Origin: Typhlomys cinereus
Taxonomy: Eukaryota > Chordata > Mammalia > Rodentia > Platacanthomyidae
Direction of reading: 5' to 3'
NCBI GenBank assembly: GCA_023101885.1
Contig: JALPQD010000641.1
Coordinates: 186,001-250,000 of the forward strand
Length of the DNA: 64,000 nucleotides
The notes below the pieces were generated by a model. The model saw only the letters and a list, made by a program, of their open reading frames with translations. It did no database searches and was not told where the DNA came from. This document shows, piece by piece, positions 12,301 to 23,305 of this stretch. Position 1 is the first letter of the stretch; each line of letters opens with the position of its first letter. A program made the position numbers and the translations under genes.

Positions 12301-14095
12301 AAATTCAGAGGATTATAAGGTCATATTTCAAAAACGTATACTCCATGAAATTTGATGACACAAAATAAAAACCTAAATTGAATCAGGTTTTGAATTGTTT
12401 ACACCGTCCTATAACAAAGGCAATATACAGATTCAATGTATACCAATCAAAATCCCAAAGGAATTCTTTAAAGAATTTGACCAACCAATCTCAAACTTAA
12501 TATGGAAGTATAAAAGACCAGGATAGCAAAAACAATCCTGAGTAACAAAAACACTGCTGGAGGTATCACCATACCAAACCTTAATTTATACTACAAATCC
12601 ATAGTAATAAAAACAGCCTGGTATTGGCTCCAAAATAGACACGTAGATCAATGGATAAGGGTTAAAGACATAAGCTCACACAATTACAACCATTTGATCT
12701 TTGACAAAGCAGCCCAAAAAATTCAATGGAAAAAGAACAGCATCTTCAACAAATAGTACTGGCAAAACTGGATATCCACATGCAGAAGATTAAAACTGGA
12801 CCCGTACTTGTCACCATATACAAAAATTAATCCCAAATGGATCAAGGACCTCAATATTAGGCCAGAGACTATAAAAACACCAGTTGAAAGCGTAGGGAAC
12901 TCCCTCGAACTGCTTGGACTTGGACAAGGCCAACAATTCCTAAACAGAAATCCAATAGCACAGTCACTAGAACCAACACTCAACAAATAGGATCTTATGG
13001 AATTAAAAAGCTTCTGTTCAGATAAAGAGATTATAAACCAAGCAAAAAGACAATCCACAGAATGGGAGAAAATCTTCATTAACCACATATCTGATAGAGC
13101 TCTATTATCCAGAGTGCACAAAGAACTTAAAAAACTAAACACCAAGGAGATAAATGGCCTAATTAAAAAATGGGCCTGGGAACTCAAAAGAAACTTTTCC
13201 AGGGACGAAATTGAAATGTCTAACAAATATCTTTTAAAAAGGCTCTACATCCTTAGCCATCAGGGAAATGCAAATCGAAACTTCCCTGAGATATCATCTC
13301 ACCCCAATCAGGATGGCAAAAATCCACAACACAAACAACACCAAATGTTGGAGAGGATGTGGAGAGAAGGGAACTATCCTACATTGCTGGTGGGAATGCA
13401 GGCTTATACAACCACTCTGGTGATCAGTTTGATGATTTCTAAACAAGTTAAAGATTGAAATGCCATATGACCCTGCTATACCACTTCTGGGAATAAGCCC
13501 CCCATAATCCAAAAATTCACTACAGTGACACAAGCACAACCATGTTCATAGTAGCACTATTTACAATAGCAAAGTCATGGAATCAACCCAAATGCTCAAC
13601 AGTTGACGAATGGATAAGAAAAAATGTAGTACATTTATTCAGCCATCAAAAAAGATGAACTAATGAAATTTGCTGGGAAATGGATGGAAGTAGAAAAAAT
13701 TATATTGAGTGAAGTATCCCAGACACAGAAAATTAGATACCATATGTACTCCCTAACAGGTGGATCCTAGTACCAAACCCACTTAATGACATATTCAAAG
13801 ATAAATCTCTATAATGCCTCCTGTAATCATAAAGATTATAAGCAGAAGGGAAGGAGCCCCCCCGAAAAAAGGAGAGAGGTGATCATGCTTCAGTAGAGAA
13901 AATAGGTCACTGTCAAATATTGCATGTATATAGCGAGACATCTGGTGAAATTCATGGTCACGTCCCTTTGTTGGGAGATGGGAGGGAGCTGATGAATGAA
14001 TACCAAGAAGTGGTTTTGTTTTTTATTTCTTTGAAATCCTGGTGGACCAATGCTTTTCCAAAATTACTAGGAAAATAGAATAAATATAAAACTAA
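9380..14095 (+). mobile_element. Degraded L1 retrotransposon with internal deletion
   Basis: C-rich 5'UTR-like part (9380-9620), ORF1 remains (about 10017-10860, broken by frameshifts), ORF2 start at 11131 with the endonuclease N-terminus ('LNINGINSPIKRHK', 'CCLQETH'), then frameshifts and stops. Around 12360-12420 the sequence jumps from the beginning of the RT region to a later 'QCIPIKIPKEF'-type segment, so the RT core is gone. The rest (12600-13790) is the usual L1 3' coding part and 3' UTR. About 4.7 kb remains of a 6-7 kb element. It cannot be autonomous. Confidence 0.88.
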
Positions 14096-14224
14096 AAACT
14101 CATATTTTTAATCTTTGATTCAAAGGAAATATTGGCAAAATGTATTAAGAGCTCCAAAGTTTTGTAAACTTTGGTTTACACATGGTTTCTATACATGTTT
14201 TACAGTTTCTCAAATCTTCGTGGT

Positions 14225-14515
14225 TTTTTTTTTTTTTTGGTTTGTTTGATTTGGCATGTGTGCCTATATGTGTGCATGTTGGGGTGGGGACTTGAGCATC
14301 TGTGCTTGTGGAGGTCCAAGGATGACATCAGGAATCATCCCGGCTTGCTTTTTTACCTTTTTACTTTGCTTTGGAGTTTCCCAGGCTCTGTCTTCCAGGG
14401 CTGGAATCACAAGCCACTGTCACATTTTTACATGTGATCTGGATTCTAAGTTCAAGTCCTTTTGCTTTGGAGGATTTAACCCCTTAGTCAGCTCCCGAAC
14501 AGGTCAATCTTAATT
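14225..14515 (-). repeat. 250 bp family SINE, antisense
   Basis: Blocks 'ggaggtccaaggatgacatcaggaatcatcc', 'ctttggagtttcccaggctctg', 'acatgtgatctggattctaagttcaagtcc' and 'aaccccttagtcagctcccga' are the complement of the SINE at 586/30056. Confidence 0.7.
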
Positions 14516-14959
14516 TTACTAGTCTAATTTCTGTTCATATCTCAAAGTAGACTAAAACGCTGGACTATCTTGCAGGGAATAAATGTGGGAACTTTCTGTA
14601 CATAAACATGGCCTCATCAGTGTGGGATTTACTGTGTGCTTTGAGGAACTCAAGTTCATGAACACTGCATATCGCATATTCATATTTCACATCATTAGAG
14701 ATCTATTAATCTATGATTAATACTGGACAAACCACTGTATCTAATCCTGGTTTTCCAATTAAATTAACTGTAAGTCCAGTACAGACTGATTTTAAAACTC
14801 AGTGAGTGCAAAGCAATGAGTGAACTCTGTTGGAATTAATATAGAAGAACATTGCCCTTGTGAAGTAATTAGTCAGATATTCAGTTACTTGGTCCAAAGC
14901 AATTATAATGACAACCAAGAGATGAGGGAGGGCTAATGAATGAATACACTCAAGGTGTG
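14516..14959. other. Intergenic sequence, nothing recognised
   Basis: A/T-rich DNA without supported features. Confidence 0.45.
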
Positions 14960-15345
14960 GCAGTTAGTCACAGATCTCAATCTGATAATTGAAGGATGAG
15001 TCTGTGAACTGTGCGTGAAGAACTAGTAGTTAAGGCAAGTCCTCAGCAAGTCTCTGGGAGATTATCTAATGGGTGAAGGAAGACCCAGGCCTTAGTGGCT
15101 TGGACCCCTGTCAGGTGGATAAGATGGAGAGAGCTGTTTGGTTAATATGACATTTAGGCATAGTGGCAAGCAAGGAAGTTTCCTCTTTCAACTTTCTGTA
15201 GATGTGGTATGGCCAGCTCTGTCAATTCCTGAAAATGAACTGTCCTGCCATGTTGATGAGAATTGTAAGTTTATTTCCCTGAGTTGTTTTGGGTATGTAT
15301 TGTATCAACAGTGGAAGAGAAACTGCAACAAATAGTTTGCAGAAA
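14960..15345 (+). repeat. Family A interspersed repeat, copy 3 (diverged)
   Basis: Block order as in copies 2 and 4: 'gagattatctaatgggtgaagga', 'caggtggataagatggagagagctg', 'atgtggtatggcc' and 'agaaactgcaac'. Confidence 0.5.
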
Positions 15346-15435
15346 TCACCTAGAGGCTAGTGTTGTCTGATTGACTTGTTCCTCTTGACCACTTGAACTT
15401 GGATTTGATATTTGAACTTAGCCCTGCCCAACTTC

Positions 15436-15535
15436 CATATCAGCTTGATCAGGTCTCTCTATAGACCTTGATGCTCCAATTGGGTCATATCACCTTGACA
15501 TGGTCTCCTTATAGACCTTGACACTCCAGCAAGGC
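15436..15535 (+). repeat. Diverged 50 bp tandem duplication
   Basis: Two units, 15436-15485 and 15486-15535, both beginning 'catatca.cttga' and containing 'tatagaccttga.(g/a)ctcca'. Confidence 0.7.
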
Positions 15536-15639
15536 CATTCTTCCTCTGGCTACTTCCAATGACGTGTAGGGGATTAAAAGGGATCCTACCCTTGTCCCTC
15601 TGGAAGGTGTTCAGCTCTGTTGTCCTTAACCTTCATTAT

Positions 15640-16030
15640 TGCTGATAAATAACCATAAGGCTTAAGGGACAAGGGGTTTTGTTTGGCTCATGATTGTCCA
15701 GTTACAGTTCCTTGTCCAGTTTGGCAGGAAAGCCCACACCAACATCAAGGGGCTGAGGGAACTGACCACACCAAATCCATAGAACTGCTGAGAAAGAGAC
15801 AGTCGTCACTTGTCAGACCAGCCCTGTCTGACCAAGTATACAAAAGGATGCTAACTTCCTTACTCAGTTCCCACCCTCTTAACCATCTTCCTAGGGACTA
15901 ACCATATCTATATAATATATGAATCAGACGATCTTTTATAGTCTTGTTTGGGGCTTAACTCAACCATTGATATTTTACAAATGTGTCTAGAGCCTAAACC
16001 CTCAACCATTAAGTTGATACATGTATCTTA
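15640..16030 (+). repeat. Family B interspersed repeat, copy 1
   Basis: 'attgctgataaataaccataaggcttaag', 'gagggaactgaccacacc', 'ggggcttaactcaac' and 'accctcaacc' recur in order at 20300-21420 and 62030-62415. Confidence 0.65.
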
Positions 16031-16034
16031 CTCT

Positions 16035-16405
16035 AACAGGTTGTGATGTAGTTACTCTCTTTCATTGCCATGAGACAACACTCAGACTCAAATAATTTAA
16101 GGGAGAATGGGAGATTTATTTGGTTTATGTTTCCAGAGGGAATATAGTCTGTCATGGCGAGAATTGCAAAGCAAAAGCAAAAGCAGAGGAACATGGCAGG
16201 TCACAGCAACCATTAGAAGGGCAGAGTGAGCAAGGGCAAACTGAGAGGATGCAGGTCTCAGGTTACCAAACCTCAGGCCACCCCCCTATGACACACCTTC
16301 TAGCAAGGCTCTATCCCCTAAAGGTGCCACAACCTTCCCAAACAATAACATTGGTTAAAGATTCAAACACAGAAACTTGTGGATGACAACTTACATCCAA
16401 ACCAT
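16035..16405 (-). repeat. Family C LTR-like repeat, antisense
   Basis: 'gttgtgatgtagttactctctttcattgccatgaga' and later 'cagagggaatatagtctgtcatggc', complement of the family at 2877. Confidence 0.55.
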
Positions 16406-17060
16406 GACAGACTCATAACCCCAAATTTCCTATTTTCCCAAAAGGTCATTTTTATTGTCAATAAAGTGGTTGGTACTTGTAGTGGTTAACCTGTTAGGAA
16501 CTGTGAGTTGAGATGAATATACTTCAGTGATGTGATGTTTGAATTTTAAAGGAATAATTTGAGAGGTAATAAAAACAAATTTTCCCCATTGAGCTCTATG
16601 TTCTGTAAATATATTATTGCCCCTGGCTTCCTTCCACTACAAAGACTTTTCACTAAATGAATATTTATTTCACTGTCACAAACAAGGATGCACAAAACAG
16701 TGCATAAATGAGCTGTTCTTTTTCTCCCACTGTCCTCTTAGATGTGCCTACTCATCCTTTCCACAGTAGACAGCTTTTGGTTTCAAAGCTAGGGAAAAAC
16801 AGTGACTAAAAATGAAATTATGATATTCATTTCCCTCCTTGTGTTTAGCATATTATTTGTCTGCTTCAGACAAATAAGCTAGAATACTACAGGGTACTTT
16901 TTTGGAAAATACCAATAACTTGCAATAAAATCTTTGCACTTGATCTGTGCAGTAATAATCATCAACACTCAATAAAACTGAAGAAGTGTAAAGGAAAAAC
17001 CTGCAAAAAAAAGATGGACCTGAGTTCCACTCCAGAAGCCACACAAAAGCAAAACAAAAC
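16406..17060. other. Intergenic sequence, nothing recognised
   Basis: A/T-rich with only short chance open frames. Confidence 0.45.
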
Positions 17061-17064
17061 AAAC

Positions 17065-17210
17065 TAGATGTGGTGGCTCACATTTGAAGTCCCAGAACTC
17101 CAATTGAAAATGGGAGAGAGAGAAAAGAGAATTGACTGCAAATTCTTAGGTCAGTTGACTTTGAGTTCATGGCAGAGCAGAAACAATAGAGAACCTGCCT
17201 TATAAAAGTG
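17065..17210 (+). repeat. B1-like SINE
   Basis: 'agatgtggtggctcacatttgaagtcccagaactcc' and 'ttgagttcatggcagagcag' form a B1-like layout. Confidence 0.5.
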
Positions 17211-17214
17211 GAAG

Positions 17215-17395
17215 GAGGGCTTGTGAGCTAGCTGATCTTCAGGTAGGATGCCTACAGGCAAACCTGGTGACCTGAGTTCGATCCCCGGCTACATAATGGA
17301 AGGAAAGAACTGACTTCTGAAAGTTGTCCTCTGACTTCCACATGCATGTTTGTCATGGCATACATGTGCATTCTCTCTCTCTCTCTCATAATAAG
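17215..17395 (+). repeat. B-type tRNA SINE
   Basis: 'cctggtgacctgagttcgatccccgg' is a well-kept B box, followed by 'gttgtcctctgacttccacatgcatg' and a (CT)n tail. Confidence 0.7.
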
Positions 17396-18018
17396 TTTTT
17401 CAAAAGTTTTAAATTATGTACATCACTGTTTAGTATCTGTGTAGCATTGAATTACATAGATGCATATTTAAAGAAAACTGTCAACAGACCTATATATTAT
17501 TCTGTATTTCTTAAAAGCAAAAATTTCTGCAGGGAACATCAAATGTGAAAATGTAGCTGGGGGATACATTACTTGAAGTTGAAACTTTCAGTGGAAAAAC
17601 TGCATGCATTTAAAATTTATACAAATTATGACAAACTGTTTTACAACATTCAAAAAAACTTTAACACTGCATAATATTCAGACCATAAAAATATCTGATT
17701 CCCCTTTCCAAACTTCACAGACTTTATCAACCTGCTACATGTGCTGGAGAAAAGAATGAATATCCCATTATTATGGACTTTGTCCTCTCATGATGAAGAA
17801 TTCTTTCACATATGTAGAGATAAATGTGCAAAGGTTTTAAAACACATAAAGGTCATTTGCCAAGAGGAAAACCTCAACATCTTAAGTTTTATAAAACAAT
17901 TACCAAGACATTCAGGCTAAAGTGATAGAAAGAACTAATATCTGTCCAAGGCAGATATGATGGGAATATATTCAGAAACAGAAAGAAAATCATAATCAAC
18001 CAAATTAATTTAAATTTC
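17396..18018. other. Intergenic sequence, nothing recognised
   Basis: A/T-rich, no supported gene. Confidence 0.45.
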
Positions 18019-18019
18019 T

Positions 18020-18046
18020 TTTTTCCTGTTGTTATTGGACAGGTCT
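18020..18046 (-). repeat. B1-like SINE, antisense, part left of the LTR
   Basis: 'ttattggacaggtct' joins in sense to 'taccatgttgcctggg' at 18477 if the LTR is removed, giving an ordinary antisense 7SL-SINE sequence. The right part continues after 18471. Confidence 0.65.
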
Positions 18047-18471
18047 TGTTGGGCCTACCCAGGAACGGTCTGGGAGGGAGGGAGCAGGGCGTGGCTTAGC
18101 ACATGGGACCAAAGATGGCGCTGGGAGCTAGTGTGCTGGGTGTAACCCTGTTTATATTATAGAGAGCCCTAATTGGCTCATAGGAGCCAACATAGATATA
18201 TGTTTAGTCTGACCTATGCAGCATGTGCGCTGTGCTGACCATTAAGGTAATTGGCTGCCCGTTTTGCGCCCTGCAGTCTGCTGTCTATATAAACTGTTTC
18301 ATTGCCCCCAATAAAAAGAGTGAGTCTTGCCTCGACAAATTCCCTGCTGTGTCCGGAGTCCCCTGGATTTGGGTGGTGGGGTGGAGGACCTGCAGCACTT
18401 TCGCCTTTCTCTGCCCTGATGGCCTGGAGTCGTCACAGTATGTGTGTGTGCATGAGGAAATCAGCCCCGCA
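18047..18471 (+). mobile_element. Solo LTR of an endogenous retrovirus (ERVK/IAP-like)
   Basis: 425 bp, begins TGTTGGG and ends CA, flanked by GGTCT on both sides (18042-18046 and 18472-18476). Inside are 'caaagatggcgctg', a TATATAA box (18286-18292) and AATAAA (18310-18315). No internal viral sequence remains, so it arose by LTR-LTR recombination. The class call rests on similarity of the start and the 'gatggcgct' block to IAP-type LTRs. Confidence 0.82.
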
Positions 18472-18725
18472 GGTCTTACCATGTTGCCTGGGTAAGCCTT
18501 TAGTTCATCATCTTCCTGCCTTTGTCTTCTGGGATTACTATTATGTGTCAACACAACTGGTCCTAATTTTAATTTATTATTATTTTTGTAGAGAGGGAGT
18601 TTGAGACAGTGTTTCCTGTGGCCCAAGCTGACATCAAATTCCCTGTGCAACTGAGGCCATCCTCGAACTCCTGACCTGATCCTTTTACCTCTTTATAGGT
18701 GCACACCAACATATTGGGCTCCGAA
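18472..18725 (-). repeat. B1-like SINE sequence, antisense, right of the LTR
   Basis: 'ttaccatgttgcctggg' and 'tcttctgggattacta' continue the split SINE. A second antisense unit (18590-18720: 'gaggccatcctcgaactcctgacc', 'ataggtgcacaccaac') follows. Confidence 0.6.
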
Positions 18726-18904
18726 TTTGAATTTTTTATGGAAGATATTAAATGGAAAGAAAATAAAGCTGGAGACTGAAGTCCATGTTGCAATTAAGGT
18801 TCCATGTAAGACTCAAGATAAGAAAACCATGAAATTGTAGAGTTGTAAATAGTAGACTTCAAGAAAAGCTGGTCTGTTAGTCTCAGAGCAACACCTACTT
18901 CTCA

Positions 18905-19280
18905 GTACCAATTTCAGTTCTTCTTTTTATTCTGGGGCAAAGACTCATATTCGAGCAACCTAGGGGGAAGAGGGGACTTTATTTGGCTTATGGTTCCACA
19001 GGGGATATAGTTTAGTTTATCATAGCAGAAGTGACACAGCAGAAGGGAACTATTCGAAGAAGCAGAAGGCTGTCTCAAGTCACTGAAGCCATCATGAAGC
19101 AGAATAGGCAAGACACCAAGAGGTAACAATGCAGTACATTTAAGTTCAAGACCCACCCCCTGTGATCTGCCTTCCTCCAGCAAGGCTCTGCCTCTTACCA
19201 TTAATGCTAACTGAGGATGCCAATACAGAGGACAGTTATGAAGGGTAGAAACTCATTTCAAACTGTGACCTCTGGAGTCT
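18905..19280 (-). repeat. Family C LTR-like repeat, antisense
   Basis: 'tttatttggcttatggttccacaggggatatagtttag' and 'ccttcctccagcaaggctctgcc' match the other antisense copies. Confidence 0.55.
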
Positions 19281-19404
19281 TCTTTTTTTTTTTTTTCATA
19301 AGTGAGTCCATTTTTATAAATTCAAAAGAGATGGGATATTTTATCTAAGCTCATCATTAGCAAAGTTCTTTGGTTAACACAGATGACACACCATAAATAT
19401 TTGT

Positions 19405-19690
19405 AGATGGATGGATGGATGGATGGATGAATGATGGATGGTTGAATAGAAGGATGGATAAATGATGGATGGATGGATAAATGGATGGTGGATAGATGGA
19501 TGGATAAATAGATGGTGGATAGATGGACAAATAAATGGATGGATTGATAAGTGAACAGATGGATGGCAGGATGGATAGATAAATGGATGGATGGAGGAAT
19601 AGATGGATGTATAAATGATGAATGGATGGATGCATGGATAAATGCATGGATGAATGGATGAATAAATGGATATATAAGTGGATGTCATGG
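19405..19690 (+). repeat. (GGAT)n tetranucleotide microsatellite
   Basis: About 285 bp of imperfect ATGG/GGAT units. The two overlapping antisense open frames (Ser/His/Ile/Pro repeats) are a consequence of the repeat. Confidence 0.93.
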
Positions 19691-19860
19691 GGCAGAGTTA
19701 CAAGGAATCACAGAAACCAAACTGAAAGTAAACAGTGTGGACCAGTAATGGCAAACTGAAGGCATCTGCTGTGGACTTTTAGCCTCTTATTTAACTTTCA
19801 GGCAGGAAGCAAGTAGAGTTCAAGAATAACTTTAAAGGGGCAAAAAGCCATCTGAGTCAG

Positions 19861-20229
19861 CCTAAATCTGAGAAATATGGCCCCCTGCCATGGTTGTAAA
19901 CTTGTTTGCAGTCTCGGATACACTCCCTGTTCTTTGTCCTGTGTGCAGGATAGGATGTTTTTACCCAGAGTGTGCTCATGGGTTAGATATTATCTTGTGT
20001 GCAAAATGTTTATGCTCACGGGTCTGCTTGTTGAACAGGTATCAGGAACATGTTCCAAGGAGCTGCCTGTCTGCTTTAAGGGACAATGTTGATTCTTTTT
20101 CCCAATAAATGGATAGATTGGATGGATGGGTGGATGGATGGATGGATGGATAGATGGATGGATGGATGGATGGATGTGTGGATGGATGAATCCAGTCCTA
20201 GAATTGGAGCCTAAATCTGAGAAATATGG
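19861..20229 (+). repeat. Insertion-like unit flanked by ~20 bp direct repeats
   Basis: 'gcctaaatctgagaaatatgg' occurs at about 19861-19881 and again at about 20209-20229. Between them is about 330 bp with AATAAA and a GGAT tail. This may be a retroposed transcript fragment with target-site duplication, though 21 bp lie between the tail and the right repeat. Confidence 0.5.
20104..20190 (+). repeat. (GGAT)n microsatellite, second tract
   Basis: About 85 bp, starting right after 'cccaataaatggatag', so possibly grown from a poly(A) tail. Confidence 0.9.
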
Positions 20230-20299
20230 AGTGCTTTCTCCTTACACTGTGTTATAAGTGCTGCTCCAATAGGCATCTAGTATTTGTCACAGTTTACCT

Positions 20300-21420
20300 G
20301 AATTTCTGCTGATAAAATCACCATCAAATAGCTTAAGTGAACAAGGGATTTTATATTCTCTTTTGATCATCTGGTTACAGTTCTTAGTTCACCTTGACAG
20401 GAGAACATGCACCATGACCAAGGGACTGATGGACCTAGTCACACCATACCTGCTTAGAGAGATACAATCTTTACTTACTTTTAAAAAAATAATTTATTTA
20501 TTTTTCCCCAATTATACAAGCTTAACAGGTACCCTGGGTCCTCTCCCTCCCTGTACCCTTCCCCAGTCCCCCTTGCACCCTCTCCCCTTTTCCCCTTCCT
20601 TTTACCCCAGTGCCTTCCTTCTCCTTCTCCCAGTGCCTCTCTCTTCCCACCTCCCATCCCCTGGAGCATCCTTTTGTGTGAATGTAAAACTGCCCTCTGA
20701 GTCCTCCATTCTAGTGAAGTGTAAGGACCTAGTGGCATAGCCCAGAACCCTTTCATGGGCTCCCCTTTAGTATGGGAACACTATTGTGACTGTTAATCCC
20801 TGGCCTCTCAGGATCCTACTGCCTGTGATCCATACTAGACTTTGAGGGGTAGCTGACATATCAGTCATTGTGCAGGTCATGCAAAGTCCGATTATGGCTA
20901 CTGTGGTCCTAACTTGTGTGGAGTATCTTGCATATCATTGGCCCTCCCTATCTTTAGGCTCTTACAATCTTGCCGCAAGTTTCCCTGAGCTTTAGGATGG
21001 GGAGAGATTTGGCTGGTCTGGTTCCAGGTGATTAATGCAGGGTCTCTGATGTTTTGAAATTATGGTTCGTTGTTGTTTTCAGTTTTGCTGTTCCTGCTTC
21101 ACCCTTAGCTCCATCCTGATTGGTATTGGAGGTCACCTCTTAACCACAGATAAAAGGCTGTTTAAATGAAGATCTTATTATAAGAGGAGGACAATCTTTA
21201 CTTTCAAGACCATTATGTTTGGGCAAATATACAGAAAGATGCCCCTTCTAAAACACTTTCCACCATTTTATTCACCTGCTGGAGACTAGTCCTGCCTACC
21301 ATGGGTGGACATTTCCCATCCACTAGACCATCTCCTGCAGGTTTACTCTGGGTTTAACTCAACTACTAATTCTCTACAAACATGCACATAAGGTGTCAAG
21401 TTGACACTTGTATATAACTA
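20300..21420 (+). repeat. Family B interspersed repeat, copy 2, split by an insertion
   Basis: Left part 20300-20476 and right part 21190-21420 align in order with the other family B copies. The break lies at 'acaatctttactt', which is present on both sides. Confidence 0.65.
20477..21189 (-). mobile_element. 5'-truncated L1 3' end, antisense, nested in family B repeat
   Basis: Begins T-rich (antisense poly(A) side), then C-rich (the complement of G-rich L1 3'UTR). The duplicated 'acaatctttactt' (20464 and 21190) flanks it. The 3'-end block matches 8200-8250. Confidence 0.65.
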
Positions 21421-21429
21421 TGGCAGCAA

Positions 21430-22450
21430 CCCTTAGAACATGTCCAAGCAGAAAGCATCTCCTTCGTCTTGCTGCTGGGGCAGCGTTGTAGCGTGTTTAA
21501 TAAACTCTCTGTTGCTTTCTTCTTACTCTGCTTGCCTTTGAGTGAACTCTTCTGCTCCCAGATGATGTGGTAGGCAGGTAATTTGGCCTAATGTCAGTTT
21601 GACCTTGAATCCGTAGGTAATTAGATCTTGTCCCAATAGCTGTGTGCCTGGAGCTTCCTCAACTAGACAGGAATCTGATATGGAGAGGTGCATCAAGTTC
21701 TTCAGAACAATCAAGAGTGGCCCCATGTCCACCAAAGGATGCTTCTAGAATTCTCTCAAGTAGACAGGAAGACCACATGGAGAGATGCCTTTTGTTCTAC
21801 AGAACAGTTAGAGTGGCCCCAAGTCTATCACAGGGCACCTCAAGAGCATGCAGTTCCATTATGGGACGGTCCTTTTCTATCCCTTTTGAAGGACTACTAG
21901 GCTCCATTTTTAAAAATTTTTTATTTTATTTTATTCAATTGTGCGTGTGTGCATATGTATGTGTATGTGTGTGTGTGTGTGTATGTGTGTGTGTGTGTGT
22001 GTGTGTGTAGAACCACGGACGAATTCGGGAACCTCCATGGACGCCTCCACCTCCTCCTTGTTTACTCTGCCCTGGGATTCACAGGCTCCGCCCTACCAGG
22101 ACCGGAAACGCAGGCCGCCCCCGCTTCCGCCCGGTGTCTATACATGGGGTCTAGGATCCGAACTCAGGATCTTCCACCTGCAAGGCAGAGGCCTAATCCC
22201 TGAGCCACCTCTCCAGCCCCTTAGGCTCCATTCTTAAAAACCTAAGCAAGCTTGACCCTTAGATTCTAAAGAATAAGCAGTTTATCTTCCTGTGTGATGC
22301 CACCTGGCCACAGTATGAGCTCCAAGACTTGGAGATCAAGCTCTCCCACGGCACTCCAAGCATCACACTGTTCTACGGCTTGTCCTGCTTCAACACAACC
22401 TCTCTATGGGGTCTGAGGTCCTCTATAGCTATGATTTCATGATCCTTTCT
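21430..22450 (+). mobile_element. ERV relic: LTR end, leader and gag fragment (class I-like), split by a SINE
   Basis: LTR-end-like sequence with AATAAA at 21499-21504 and a U5-like CT-rich stretch. Then two diverged 95 bp tandem units in the leader (21654-21845). Then, right of a SINE, a reading frame with the short motif W-P-Q-Y followed by a L-F-Y-G-L-S-C-F stretch, which resembles the N-terminal gag region of gammaretrovirus-like ERVs. An in-frame stop lies just before that motif, so the frame is broken. No pol or env was seen. It is a dead fragment. Confidence 0.5.
21915..22221 (-). repeat. 250 bp family SINE, antisense, with (TG)n tail and target-site duplication
   Basis: The least mutated copy in the window ('gggtctaggatccgaactcagg', 'cctgagccacctctccagcccc'). 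Both sides carry 'taggctccatt.ttaaaaa' (about 21898 and 22223), the target-site duplication. Confidence 0.85.
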
Positions 22451-23124
22451 CAAGATCCAAATCTGTGAGGCCTTGCTATGTGTATCTGGCCAGATTCTTG
22501 GGACTCTCAGAAGGCCAGGACATCTTAGGGAGGTGAGTATGGGGAGTTCCATATTTGCTTCTTCACATAGACCTCTCAAAAGATAAAATGGGCACACTGA
22601 AGAGCAAATGAATGGACAGACACTAAATATAGGAGGCCGCATTTGGGACCTTAAGTCCCCCTGAGAGTCTGTGGACCACAGATGACAAGAGCAAGGGACT
22701 GGTCCATCAATTATTAGCTCTGTAAACATATTTAAAGAAGACAGAAGCATTGGATCCATCTCCTACTAATGATTCCCACAGCAAGTGTCCTGTCCAGCGT
22801 ATACCATTGGGTTTTCTGGTCCTCACAAAACAAAACCAAAACCAAATATTTTCTAGTTTCCCAAGTTCAAGGGAGCAGAATATCTTTTTGATTCCAAGAA
22901 ATTACAGGATAAATTTAGCTCATAAAAATTTCGGCTCTCTATGCATTTTTCTTTCACTTCTGTCCTTGCTTATACTAAAATAATCTGCTACTTCAAGGTC
23001 CTTCATCATGTTGCTTTTACTATCTTAGTCAACTCTTGCTGGAAGGTAACATTCTGTAACTCTTTATGTAACTTTAAGGAAAAATTACATAAAAGAATTT
23101 TGTTTTAAAAATCCAGCTGTTGGA
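22451..23124. other. Sequence next to the ERV relic, nothing firm
   Basis: May be further decayed ERV internal sequence. The open frames are short and I see no conserved motif. Confidence 0.35.
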
Positions 23125-23305
23125 ATAGGCAAAGTAGTTCAGTAAGTAAGGCACCTGTTCACACAGCTGATGTCCTGAGTTCAAACCCTGGAAGCCTATA
23201 TGGTGGAAGGAGAGAACTAATTTCTAGAAATTGACCTCTGATCTCCATCCATGTCCACGTATGATGACATGACTCTCTCTTCCCTTCATAAAGTATCTTT
23301 TAAGT
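23125..23305 (+). repeat. B-type tRNA SINE
   Basis: 'aagtagttcagtaagtaaggcacctg', B box 'gtcctgagttcaaaccctgg' and 'ttgacctctgatctcc'. Confidence 0.6.

Noticed and set aside
19357..19688. Two minus-strand frames rich in His/Ser/Pro/Ile
   Set aside because: Products of the (GGAT)n microsatellite.
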